From: Streptomyces sp. CB02980
GTDB lineage: Bacteria > Actinomycetota > Actinomycetes > Streptomycetales > Streptomycetaceae
Assembly (NCBI RefSeq): GCF_014451325.2
Contig: NZ_JACSCH020000015.1
Location: 62,001-126,000 of the forward strand
Length of the DNA stretch: 64,000 bases
Direction of reading: 5' to 3'
The notes under the pieces are model-generated. The model did no database searches. It was not told where the DNA came from and saw only the letters and a program-made list of their open reading frames with translations. Both the position numbers and the translations under genes were made by a program. This document shows, piece by piece, positions 57,005 through 64,000 of this stretch (position 1 is its first letter; each line of letters starts with the position of its first letter).

Positions 57005-59617
57005 CTACAGAAGGCCGTCCCACATCTGCTCGAGCAGCACCGACCACCAGTTCTCCGGCGACGACAGCGCCGCCGGGTCCAGCATCGCCAACTGCGCCTG
57101 GAAGTCGACCGTCCAGCGGCCCGCCTGCTCCGGGTTCAGCCCGAACCGCAGCCGCCACATCCGGCCGAGCAGCGCCATCGCGCGCGTGAACTCCGGCAGT
57201 CCGGTGTTCACGAACTGCGGCGGCACCGGCTGCCCGCCGGGACCGGCCTCCACCGGCACCGCCACGATGTGCGCGGTCCCGTACTGGACGCAGATCGCCC
57301 GGCCGAAGTCCGAACCGAGCACCAGGTACGAACCCGCGTCCGGTGCGGCCTGGACCTGCCGCTGCGCCGCGAGCTCCGCCAGCGTCGGCACCACCGGCAC
57401 CGCGGGCTGCGCCCAGAAGAACGGCCCGAAGTCCGCCGGCAGACCCGCCCACACCAGCGTGCGCGCCACCAGCTCCGGCACGCCCTGCCGCGACACGGCG
57501 CGCTGGTCGAAGCGGAGGATGCCGGGACCGAACGCCCCGGCCAGCTCCTGCGCGATCGCCTCCGGCGGAACCGGCGGCGCCGGCTGCACCTGCGGCAGCG
57601 GCGCCCGCACCGGCGCCGGGCGCGCGGGACCGTCCGCGACCTGGTGCAACTCGCCCTGGTGGGTGATGAGTTGCCGCATGCCCTGCTGGCGGCCCGCGTG
57701 ATCACGACCGTACGGGGCGATGCTGGTGATCCGCGCCTGCGGCCAGGTCTCCCGGATCATCCGCGCGCAGTAACCGCCGGGCAGCTCACAGGACTCCAGC
57801 TCCGTGTGCAGCTCGAGCACCTGCTGCGGCGGCACGTTCATCGCGCGCAGCTCGTGCAGGATCTGCCACTCCGGGTGCGGGGTGCCCGGCGCCGAACGCC
57901 GGATGATCTGCGCCTCGGAACCGTCGGGCGCGCGATAGCGCAGCACCGCCTGGTAGCCGGGACCGACCGTCGGCTGACCCGTCGGCTGCGGATAGCCGTA
58001 CGCGGGGGGTACGGCCCCGGGCACGGGACCGGGACCCGGAACCGGACCGGGTACGGGACCGGGCGCGGGCGCGGGCGGCGGTACGTGACCGCCGTGCAGC
58101 GGCGGCGGCGGAGCCGGCGGCCCCGGGGGCTGCGGCGCCGTCGGACCGGCCGGACCCGGGTGGGCCAGCATCGTCGCGGCGTGCTCGATGCCGCCCGCGG
58201 GCGTACCCGGCACACCCGGCGGCGGCGGGGGCGGCGGAGGCGCGCCCGGACCGCCCTGGTTCGGGTGGGCCAGCATCGTCGCCGCGTGGTGCACGGGCTG
58301 CGGCGGCGTCGGCGGACCGGGCGGGGCCGGAGCGGGCGGCGGACCGGGCGGACCCGGCTGCGCGGGCGGCCTGGGCCCCTCGGGCCCGAGCTGCGACACC
58401 AGTTGTGTGGGGATGTACGCACCGGCGCCCGACGAGCCACCGGGGACACCCGGGGCTCCCGGCGGCGGCGGGGGCGCCGCCGGACCGCGCCCGTTCTTCG
58501 GCGGCAGCGCGGCCTTGCTGGTCGCCGCGTCCGCGATGTCCCGGGCACCCGGCGCCGAGGGCGCGGGGGGCGGCGGCACACCGGGACCGGCGGCCTGCGG
58601 AGGCACGGGAGCATGAGGCGCGGACGGCGTGACCGGCGCGGGCGGGCCCGCCGGAGCGCCGCCCGGCGGCGGCGCGGACGGGTCGAGCCGGGGCGCCACG
58701 GCGGTCGGCGGCAGCGCGCTGCCGCCCTTCATCAGGGCGGTCGGCGCGTCGGCACCCACCTGCGGCAGCGGGGTGTCCTCGTCGTCCGTCCCGGACAGCG
58801 CCGGCGCGAACACGGTCGCGGGCAGCGGCACCGCGCCGTCCGCACCGCCGGAACTCGCGTTGGCGTCGGCCCACGGACTCGGCGCGGGCGGCGGAGTCGA
58901 CGCGGGTACGGGACCGGGCGCCGGCGCGGGCGGAGCCGGAGGCGCCACAGGAGCGACGGGGGCCGCAGCGGCAGGAGCCGGGGCCACCGGAGCGGGGGCC
59001 ACCGGAGCCGCAGGGGCCGAAGCCGCACCCGCACCCGGCGTCTCCGCCGGAACCCCGTCCATCGCGGTCGGCTCGTACGCGACGGCACCCGCCATCGCGG
59101 ACACCCCCGCGCCCTCCGACGAGGAGGACGACGAGGCGACCGAGGCCGAAGGGGCCGTCTCCGCCGCCGCCACCGGCTCCGACGCGTCGTCCGTCGACGC
59201 CGTCGCGCTCCCGCTCTCCTGCGAGGCGTTCGGCTGCTTCGGCAGCCCGATCCGGTCCGCCGCGTCCTGCAGCCACTCCGGCGGACTCAACAGGAACGAC
59301 GTCTGGTTCAGATCGATCCGCGCCGCCGGCACGGCCGCCTGCGCCGGGACCTCCTCCGAGGCCCCGTACTCCTCCTCGTACCGGCGGATCACCTCACCCA
59401 CCGGCAGCCCCGGCCACAGCGTCGCCTCACCGCTGTCCCGGGCGATCACCAGCCGCTGACGCCCGCCGTCCGACGTCGGACCGCCCTCGCGGTCCTCAGC
59501 CCACACCACGAACCCCAGCTCGAATTCCCGCACCCGCACCTCACGGTGCTGATACGACGGCAGGTCGCCGTTGATCCATTCCTCGGCGCGCTCCTGCGCC
59601 TGCGCGAACGTCACCAC
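57005..59617 (-). CDS. YrhB-like + deaminase-like + SUKH-4 fusion protein
   Basis: 870 residues, cytoplasmic. Residues 1-100 resemble the YrhB/Imm35 immunity fold (AEEWINGDLPSYQHREVRVREFELGFVVWAEDREG region). Residues ~140-545 are Pro/Ala/Gly-rich and disordered, with repeats such as HAATMLAHPG. Residues ~560-640 look like a toxin-type zinc deaminase: H581-P-E583 (APGTPHPEWQI), then C610 (TELESC) and C617 (GGYC). The C-terminal ~210 residues (VARTLVWAGLPADFGPFFW, YLVLGSDFGRAICVQY, WTVDFQAQLAMLDPAALSS) match the SUKH-4 immunity fold. The start is GTG 59617 or 59614. It follows the SUKH/HNH gene by 7 bp. Confidence 0.85.
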   Translation of the reverse strand: MVTFAQAQERAEEWINGDLPSYQHREVRVREFELGFVVWAEDREGGPTSDGGRQRLVIARDSGEATLWPGLPVGEVIRRYEEEYGASEEVPAQAAVPAARIDLNQTSFLLSPPEWLQDAADRIGLPKQPNASQESGSATASTDDASEPVAAAETAPSASVASSSSSSEGAGVSAMAGAVAYEPTAMDGVPAETPGAGAASAPAAPVAPAPVAPAPAAAAPVAPVAPPAPPAPAPGPVPASTPPPAPSPWADANASSGGADGAVPLPATVFAPALSGTDDEDTPLPQVGADAPTALMKGGSALPPTAVAPRLDPSAPPPGGAPAGPPAPVTPSAPHAPVPPQAAGPGVPPPPAPSAPGARDIADAATSKAALPPKNGRGPAAPPPPPGAPGVPGGSSGAGAYIPTQLVSQLGPEGPRPPAQPGPPGPPPAPAPPGPPTPPQPVHHAATMLAHPNQGGPGAPPPPPPPPGVPGTPAGGIEHAATMLAHPGPAGPTAPQPPGPPAPPPPLHGGHVPPPAPAPGPVPGPVPGPGPVPGAVPPAYGYPQPTGQPTVGPGYQAVLRYRAPDGSEAQIIRRSAPGTPHPEWQILHELRAMNVPPQQVLELHTELESCELPGGYCARMIRETWPQARITSIAPYGRDHAGRQQGMRQLITHQGELHQVADGPARPAPVRAPLPQVQPAPPVPPEAIAQELAGAFGPGILRFDQRAVSRQGVPELVARTLVWAGLPADFGPFFWAQPAVPVVPTLAELAAQRQVQAAPDAGSYLVLGSDFGRAICVQYGTAHIVAVPVEAGPGGQPVPPQFVNTGLPEFTRAMALLGRMWRLRFGLNPEQAGRWTVDFQAQLAMLDPAALSSPENWWSVLLEQMWDGLL

Positions 59618-59624
59618 AGCCCAC

Positions 59625-60623
59625 TCACTCCCCCACCGGGACGACCGGCACCGCACGCGCGAAGCCACCGTCCACCATCAGGTTCGCCACCGTCTCCAGC
59701 TCCGGCGGATTGCCCGCGAGCCGCTGCAGAAACGCGTCGAAGTCCGCACCACAGGGCAGCAGCAGCCGCTCCACCCGCTCACCCACCGACCAGCCCGCCG
59801 CCACCTCGCCGGAGTCCCGGGCGTCGTCGTACGCGCAGAACCACACCGAACCGACCCCCTCACCCCGCACCTTCAGCGCGATCAGGCCGCCCTGGACGAA
59901 CGCCACGCCCAGATAGTCCTTGGTCAGATGGTCCCGGAGGCACTTGTTGACGTAGACGAGGTCATTGACCCCCGCCTCCTCCCGCACCGTGAAGAACGGC
60001 TGGTCGACCAGGAGCCCCAGCTCCGCGTCGAGCGCCGCACCCACCGGAGCGCAGCCGCCGGCCGCCCGCAGGAACGAGCGGTACGCCCCCGGAAGCCGGT
60101 AGCCGAGATCCTCCTCGACGCCCTGGAGCTGCTGCTCCGACACCGACACCAGGCCCTTCGGCAGCCCGAAGTGCGCCGGCCGGGTCTCCTGCAAGGGGCG
60201 CGTGCCCCGCTTCGCATGGTCCACGGCGGCCGTCGCCACCCCGCCGTGATGGCGCAGCAACGCCTTCACCTCGACCGGGACCAGCTCCATCCGGCGACTG
60301 CGGGCCACGTGGTGCCAGGTCCAGCCGTGCGGCGTCGCCACCGACGGGATCGTGTCCCACAGCTCATGACCGGTCGCCGCCATCGCCGCGTTCGCCGACA
60401 CGTAGTCCGTGAGCCGCAGCTCGTCGACGCCGAAGCCCTCCGGCGGGTCGGCGATCTCCGCCGCCGCACGCGCGTACGGCGAGAAGTCCGGGTGACCGAA
60501 CTCGTCCACCCGCACCCCTCGCGGGTGCCGGGAGGCCCGGACCGGGTCCGGGAAGTGCACGACCTGCCCGGCATAGGCCGCGTTCGGTGGCGCGGTGTCC
60601 TGCCCGAGCCGACCTGTCGTCAT
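59625..60623 (-). CDS. WHH-type HNH nuclease-like domain fused to SMI1/KNR4 (SUKH) domain
   Basis: 332 residues, cytoplasmic. Residues ~65-135 resemble the HNH/Endo VII toxin nuclease group with the WHH signature (ELWDTIPSVATPHGWTWHHV, W103-H104-H105; then MELVPVEVKALLRHHGGVA). Residues ~165-300 are a SMI1/KNR4 SUKH domain (VSEQQLQGVEEDLGYRLPGAYRSFLRAAGG, ending VWFCAYDDARDSG and LPCGADFDAFLQRL). Carrying nuclease-like and immunity-type domains together, without any secretion signal, is unusual. The ATG at 60623 has AGGGGGC upstream. It precedes the SUKH-4 fusion gene by 7 bp. Confidence 0.85.
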   Translation of the reverse strand: MTTGRLGQDTAPPNAAYAGQVVHFPDPVRASRHPRGVRVDEFGHPDFSPYARAAAEIADPPEGFGVDELRLTDYVSANAAMAATGHELWDTIPSVATPHGWTWHHVARSRRMELVPVEVKALLRHHGGVATAAVDHAKRGTRPLQETRPAHFGLPKGLVSVSEQQLQGVEEDLGYRLPGAYRSFLRAAGGCAPVGAALDAELGLLVDQPFFTVREEAGVNDLVYVNKCLRDHLTKDYLGVAFVQGGLIALKVRGEGVGSVWFCAYDDARDSGEVAAGWSVGERVERLLLPCGADFDAFLQRLAGNPPELETVANLMVDGGFARAVPVVPVGE

Positions 60624-60742
60624 GGCGGTTGCCCCCTGCACTGGCGTCGCTGACTGCTACTACCCGCAGCCGCTGGCTGCTCCTGACTGATGCCGCACAG
60701 CCTATGCGCTGCCACAAGAGCCCGAACCGGCCCGATCCGACG

Positions 60743-60757
60743 GTGACCAACTGTCAC
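60743..60757. promoter_or_regulatory. Inverted repeat in the SUKH/deaminase divergent promoter
   Basis: GTGAC-caact-GTCAC; the right arm also pairs with TGACA 13 nt further on. It lies midway in the 267-bp gap between the divergent SUKH/HNH and YwqJ-like genes. Confidence 0.4.
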
Positions 60758-60890
60758 GACGCCATGACAGGTGCACCATGATTGCGACACACCGAAGCCG
60801 CGTTTCGGCGCCCCAGCTTCCCCATATGGCTCCCTATTTGGCAGGCTGTCCACGCAACTCGGGGGATTGCAGGAGGGGAAGACCAGCACC

Positions 60891-61406
60891 ATGCACGCAG
60901 CACCGACACCCACACAGGGTGACCCACGCCTCAACTGGAGCAGCAGCGCCGACACCACACGCGCGCCGTTACTGCGTCAGCGCCGCGACGGCATCCTTCC
61001 CACCGTCGGGGCCGCTCTCTCCGTCCGCGGCGAGACGACCCTCACCTGCACCGCCGGCCGCGGCGACCGGCCGCCCGCCCTGCACGCCCTCGTCCAGGAC
61101 TTCCTCGACACCCTCACCAGCGGCCAGCGCGAACGCTTCACCGGACGATGTCCCGAGGCGATCCTGCTCTCCCGGCACCTCACCGCCACCGAGAACGCCC
61201 GCTCCAAACGCGCCCAGCGCAAACCGCTCACCCCGGGCGAGGCCCGCCGCTCCCTCAAGCACGCCAAGCTCACCGCACGGCACATCCGCGAGGACGGCGA
61301 CCCCCTGCACGGCAGCTACGCCGCACCCTGCCGCTCCTGTACCGCGATGCTCGCCCACTTCGGTGTCCGCACCGTCGACCCCACCACGCCTGTCGAGAAC
61401 GGCTGA
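60891..61406 (+). CDS. YwqJ-like nucleic-acid deaminase-type protein
   Basis: 171 residues. It shows the deaminase-fold zinc site of the YwqJ toxin group: C87-P-E89 (GRCPEAILLS) and P146-C147-R-S-C150 (AAPCRSCTAM), separated by a basic helical region (ENARSKRAQRKPLTPGEARRSLKH). In toxins such domains deaminate nucleotides or nucleic acid; here there is no secretion signal or delivery module, so it would stay in the cytoplasm. The ATG has AGGAGGGG upstream. A SUKH-3 gene follows after 10 bp. Confidence 0.85.
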   Translation: MHAAPTPTQGDPRLNWSSSADTTRAPLLRQRRDGILPTVGAALSVRGETTLTCTAGRGDRPPALHALVQDFLDTLTSGQRERFTGRCPEAILLSRHLTATENARSKRAQRKPLTPGEARRSLKHAKLTARHIREDGDPLHGSYAAPCRSCTAMLAHFGVRTVDPTTPVENG

Positions 61407-61416
61407 CCGCACCCAC

Positions 61417-61908
61417 ATGCCCGACCACCTCAGCACCACCCGGTTCCCGGTCAACGTCGACGCCGCCCTCCGCGAGGCCGGCTGGCAGCCCGGCCGCTGG
61501 GACATCAAGCTCGCCGAAGAATGGGCCGACACCCTGCGCGCCCACCTCTCCCCGGCGGGACACCGGCACAGCGTCTTCCCCGCCGTCGTCGAGGCCTGGG
61601 CCGAATTCGGCGGGCTGCGGATCACCGCGCCCGGCCACGGCCGCCAGATAGCACCCGCGGCCGTCCGCTTCGACCCGCTCGCCGGGCTCCATCTCTCCCG
61701 CACCCTCGCGGACCTCGGCCGCGCCCTGGACACCGAGCTCGCGCCGCTCGGCGAGGAGGGCGACCACCAGGCGATCCTCGCCATGGACATGGAGGGGCGG
61801 GTCTACAGCCTCGACCACGCGGGCGACTGGTACCTCGGGAAGGACATCGACGCGGCGCTCTCGACCCTCGTCACGGGCGCGCAGCCGACCCGCCTGACGG
61901 CGGGGTGA
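61417..61908 (+). CDS. SUKH-3 domain immunity-type protein
   Basis: 163 residues matching the SUKH-3 immunity family: VNVDAALREAGWQPGRWDI, then FPAVVEAWAEFGGLRI, then IAPAAVRFDPLAGLHLSRTL, then DWYLGKDIDAALSTLVTG. It would be the partner of the YwqJ-like deaminase 10 bp upstream, a toxin-immunity layout. No clear ribosome site is seen at the ATG, so translation may be coupled to the upstream gene. Its last 38 bp overlap the 3' end of the convergent sensor kinase gene. Confidence 0.88.
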   Translation: MPDHLSTTRFPVNVDAALREAGWQPGRWDIKLAEEWADTLRAHLSPAGHRHSVFPAVVEAWAEFGGLRITAPGHGRQIAPAAVRFDPLAGLHLSRTLADLGRALDTELAPLGEEGDHQAILAMDMEGRVYSLDHAGDWYLGKDIDAALSTLVTGAQPTRLTAG

Positions 61909-63217
61909 CCGTCGGCAGCACCGCCGACACCTTGAATCCGCCCTCATCGGTCGCCCCGGAGACGAACACCCCGCCGAGCCGCAGCACGCGCTCCCGCATG
62001 CCGACGAGCCCGTTCCCGCCGCTCGGCAGCCGTACGTCGGCGACGCCCGCGTCCGAAGGACACGGACCGTTCTCCACCTGCATCGCGACCTCGACCTCCC
62101 GGTGCGCGAGCCGCACCACGACCTCGGCACCCGCCGCGTGCTTGTGGACGTTGGTCAACGCCTCCTGCACCACGCGGTACGCCGTGCGCTCCACCTCCGG
62201 CGGATAGGCCCGCGCGTCACCGATGACGACGAACTCCACCACCGCCCCCGCGAGCCGGGACTGCTCGCACAGTCCCTCCAGCGCGTCCAGACAGGGCCCG
62301 TCCTCGGCGGCGGCCTCGGCGGCAGCGGCGGCGGCCCGACCGACGGCCGCCAGCGGCACGGGAGCGGGGGCCACCGGAGCGGTCCCCTCCCTCAGCACCC
62401 CCAGCATCTCCCGCAGCTCGGTCAACGCCTGCCGCCCCATGTCCCCCACCAGGGCGGCGTTCCGCACGGCCTTCTGCGGGTCCTTCAGCGCCACCGCCTG
62501 CAGCGCCGCCGCGTGCACCACCATCAGCGACACCCGGTGCGCCACCACGTCGTGCATCTCACGGGCGATCCGCGTCCGCTCCTCCTGCCGCGCCCACTGC
62601 GCCCGCTGCTCCGCCCGGTCCGCAAGCAGCGACAGCTCCTGCTCCAGACTGTCCGCCCGTTCCCGCAGACTCTCCATGAGCCGGCGGCGCGCCCCTATGT
62701 AGAGGCCGAAGAGCAGCGGCGGCGCGTTGAGCCCGAGGGTCATGAAGAGCGCGACGACCGGCACGTACCAGCCGCTCGGGTCGATGTCCGGCTGCCCGAC
62801 GTCGGCCTGGGCGAGGTCCTGTCGCATCCGCACCGCGGTCACGACGAACACGGCGACCGTCGACATCCCGGCGAGCAGGGCGGTGATCCGCCGGGGCACC
62901 TCGGAGGCGGCGAGCGAGTAGAGCCCGACGATCCCCATGAGGAAGCCCATCTCGGCGGGCGTCATCGCGATCGACACGAGCACGACCGCGATGGGCCATC
63001 GCCGCCGTACGAGCAGTACGGAGCCGACCATCAGCCCGAACAGCACCCCGACGGGCACGGGCAGTGAGGCCTTCTCGGCGAAGCCGATCCCTTCGAGCGC
63101 GCACTCCAAGGCGGACACGAGGGCGAGCCCCCCATCGAGCACGGCACTCCGCCGTCTCCCCCACCACCACCAATTCCCGACGCCCACGGCGCCCCGGTCT
63201 GCCCCCGTTGTGGTCAT
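61871..63217 (-). CDS. NarL-type (HisKA_3) sensor histidine kinase
   Basis: 448 residues. Four or five membrane helices lie in the first ~175 residues (LPVPVGVLFGLMVGSVLLV, WPIAVVLVSIAMTPAEMGFLMGIVGLYSL in part, VVALFMTLGLNAPPLLFGLYI). The dimerisation-phosphoacceptor helix follows (RTRIAREMHDVVAHRVSLMV, His222). The ATPase domain has YRVVQEALTNVHKHA and the G-box GNGLVGMRERV. No response regulator is adjacent in the window, so the partner must lie elsewhere. The ATG at 63217 is chosen because the helices begin soon after. Confidence 0.88.
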   Translation of the reverse strand: MTTTGADRGAVGVGNWWWWGRRRSAVLDGGLALVSALECALEGIGFAEKASLPVPVGVLFGLMVGSVLLVRRRWPIAVVLVSIAMTPAEMGFLMGIVGLYSLAASEVPRRITALLAGMSTVAVFVVTAVRMRQDLAQADVGQPDIDPSGWYVPVVALFMTLGLNAPPLLFGLYIGARRRLMESLRERADSLEQELSLLADRAEQRAQWARQEERTRIAREMHDVVAHRVSLMVVHAAALQAVALKDPQKAVRNAALVGDMGRQALTELREMLGVLREGTAPVAPAPVPLAAVGRAAAAAAEAAAEDGPCLDALEGLCEQSRLAGAVVEFVVIGDARAYPPEVERTAYRVVQEALTNVHKHAAGAEVVVRLAHREVEVAMQVENGPCPSDAGVADVRLPSGGNGLVGMRERVLRLGGVFVSGATDEGGFKVSAVLPTVTPPSGGSAARP

Positions 63218-63348
63218 ACCCACCACCCTACGGGCGAGCCCCGGCGTCGCCGCGGCGAACACCGTCGCATCGAAGCCACTTGGTACGGCATAGTGGAGGC
63301 CGCCGGGGCACGAGACCGACGCTTTGTCCGTTTCCACCCCGTACACCA

Positions 63349-63420
63349 TCCCCTGTGGTGTAATTGGCAGCACTGAGGCTTTTGGTGCCTTATGTCCGGG
63401 TTCGAGTCCTGGCGGGGGAG
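63349..63420 (+). tRNA. tRNA-Gln (anticodon TTG)
   Basis: A full 72-nt cloverleaf. The acceptor stem TCCCCTG pairs with CGGGGGA (one G-U). The D arm has TAATTGGCA. The anticodon loop TTTTGGT gives anticodon TTG, flanked by GAGGC/GCCTT. The T-arm is CCGGGTTCGAGTCCTGG. CCA is not encoded. A perfect terminator hairpin follows 10 bp later, and glmU starts about 110 bp downstream. Confidence 0.95.
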
Positions 63421-63430
63421 CTTCTTCACT

Positions 63431-63459
63431 CGGGTCCTGACCGTCGCGGTCAGGACCCG
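63431..63459 (+). terminator. Terminator after tRNA-Gln
   Basis: A perfect 13-bp stem (cgggtcctgaccg / cggtcaggacccg) with loop tcg, just downstream of the tRNA. Confidence 0.88.
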
Positions 63460-63529
63460 CACTCATGTCCGCCACCCTGCCCCCCGGTATCCTTCGTGCG
63501 TCCACCACCCAAAGCCGAAGGGCATTCCC

Positions 63530-64000
63530 GTGAGCGCCAACCGCCCCCAAGTTCTCGGCTCCGCTCGAACAGGGGAGGCCCCCTTGGCAGCCGTCGTCGT
63601 CCTCGCAGCGGGTGAGGGCACCCGTATGAAGTCGAAGACCCCCAAGGTCCTCCACGAGATCGCCGGGCGGTCGCTCGTCGGGCATGTCGTGTCCGCTGCC
63701 CGGGAGTTGGAGCCCGAGCACCTCGTCGTGGTCGTCGGGCACGCCCGCGAACTGGTGAAGGGGCACCTGGAGGAGCACTACGCCGGGACCCGGACCGCCG
63801 TCCAGGAGGAGCAGAACGGCACCGGGCACGCGGTACGGATGGCCCTGGAGGAGCTCGGGCAGGCGCCCGAGGGGACCGTGGTCGTCGTCTGCGGCGACAC
63901 CCCGCTGCTGTCCGGTGAGACGCTGCGCGCCCTCGCCGACACCCACGCCGCCGACGGCAACGCCGTCACCGTGCTGAGCGCCGAGGTCCCCGACTCCACC
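63530..64000 (+). CDS. glmU: Bifunctional UDP-GlcNAc pyrophosphorylase/GlcN-1-P acetyltransferase, 5' part
   Basis: The first 157 codons of GlmU, cut by the window edge. The enzyme makes UDP-GlcNAc for peptidoglycan. The uridylyltransferase signature VVLAAGEGTRMKSKTPKVLH is followed by GHVV, the Gln-Gly-rich VQEEQNGTGHAVRMAL and CGDTPLLSGETL, all with the expected spacing. The GTG at 63530 has GAAGGG about 7 nt upstream; the ~18-residue leader before the fold is common in Streptomyces. It lies downstream of tRNA-Gln. Confidence 0.96.
   Translation, partial: MSANRPQVLGSARTGEAPLAAVVVLAAGEGTRMKSKTPKVLHEIAGRSLVGHVVSAARELEPEHLVVVVGHARELVKGHLEEHYAGTRTAVQEEQNGTGHAVRMALEELGQAPEGTVVVVCGDTPLLSGETLRALADTHAADGNAVTVLSAEVPDST

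Noticed and set aside
53031..57701. A 1556-codon frame on the plus strand
   Set aside because: It crosses three well-supported minus-strand genes and intergenic DNA and shows no domain.
63349..63420. tRNA-Gln as an integration site of a mobile element
   Set aside because: No integrase, no direct repeat of the tRNA 3' end, and housekeeping glmU follows directly.

Overview
The window is high-G+C actinobacterial DNA, almost certainly a Streptomyces chromosome. Genes carry G or C in nearly every third codon position, GTG and TTG starts are common, genes overlap by ATGA or GTGA, and lipobox and Ala-rich signal peptides are frequent. The order mfd, ABC permease/ATPase pair, SUKH/deaminase genes, tRNA-Gln, glmU resembles core Streptomyces gene order as I remember it (memory, not a search). 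I see no integrase, transposase, phage structural gene, CRISPR array or polyketide/peptide synthase.

Region 1 (1-8.5 kb): a cytochrome P450 diverges from a globin-reductase. Then come mazG, a SurA-like lipoprotein, and a divergent pair of a CsbB/GtrB-type polyprenol glycosyltransferase and a YfhO-type membrane glycosyltransferase, which together form a plausible envelope glycosylation module. Region 2 (8.5-18.3 kb) holds small accessory units: a GNAT/DUF2625 pair, a TetR-glyoxalase switch with two near-identical palindromic operators, a PPOX-GNAT fusion, a serine hydrolase and esterase beside a PucR-type regulator, and an ECF-like sigma factor with its membrane partner. Several short tandem repeats lie between or inside these genes.

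Region 3 (18.3-25 kb): a Ser/Thr kinase and a membrane protein are translationally coupled and sit next to an HTH-methyltransferase-specificity-like protein whose catalytic NPPF motif reads HPPF. A secreted protein with a duplicated Cys-containing domain and a decayed HEAT-repeat fragment follow. Region 4 (25-36 kb) is one 3580-residue secreted Rhs/YD-repeat polymorphic toxin with a Hint domain and a small C-terminal toxin tip, ATGA-coupled to an acidic putative immunity gene and closed by a strong terminator. Region 5 (36-43.7 kb) holds a BMP-like protein, two divergent secreted nucleases (HNH lipoprotein; EEP nuclease with a propeller), a TetR/SCO6745-like pair sharing repeated operators, and a GDSL hydrolase.

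Region 6 (43.7-64 kb) is mostly housekeeping: mfd, a MacB/FtsX-type ABC exporter, an MFS efflux pump, an FG-GAP secreted protein, a FilP/DivIVA-like coiled coil, then four adjacent genes in which toxin-type nuclease or deaminase domains are fused to or paired with SUKH immunity domains, an orphan NarL-type sensor kinase, tRNA-Gln and the start of glmU. The most interesting candidates for undescribed systems are the intracellular toxin-domain/SUKH cluster (57.0-61.9 kb), the kinase-membrane-methylase module (18.4-22.9 kb), and the giant Rhs toxin with its unassigned tip and immunity protein.
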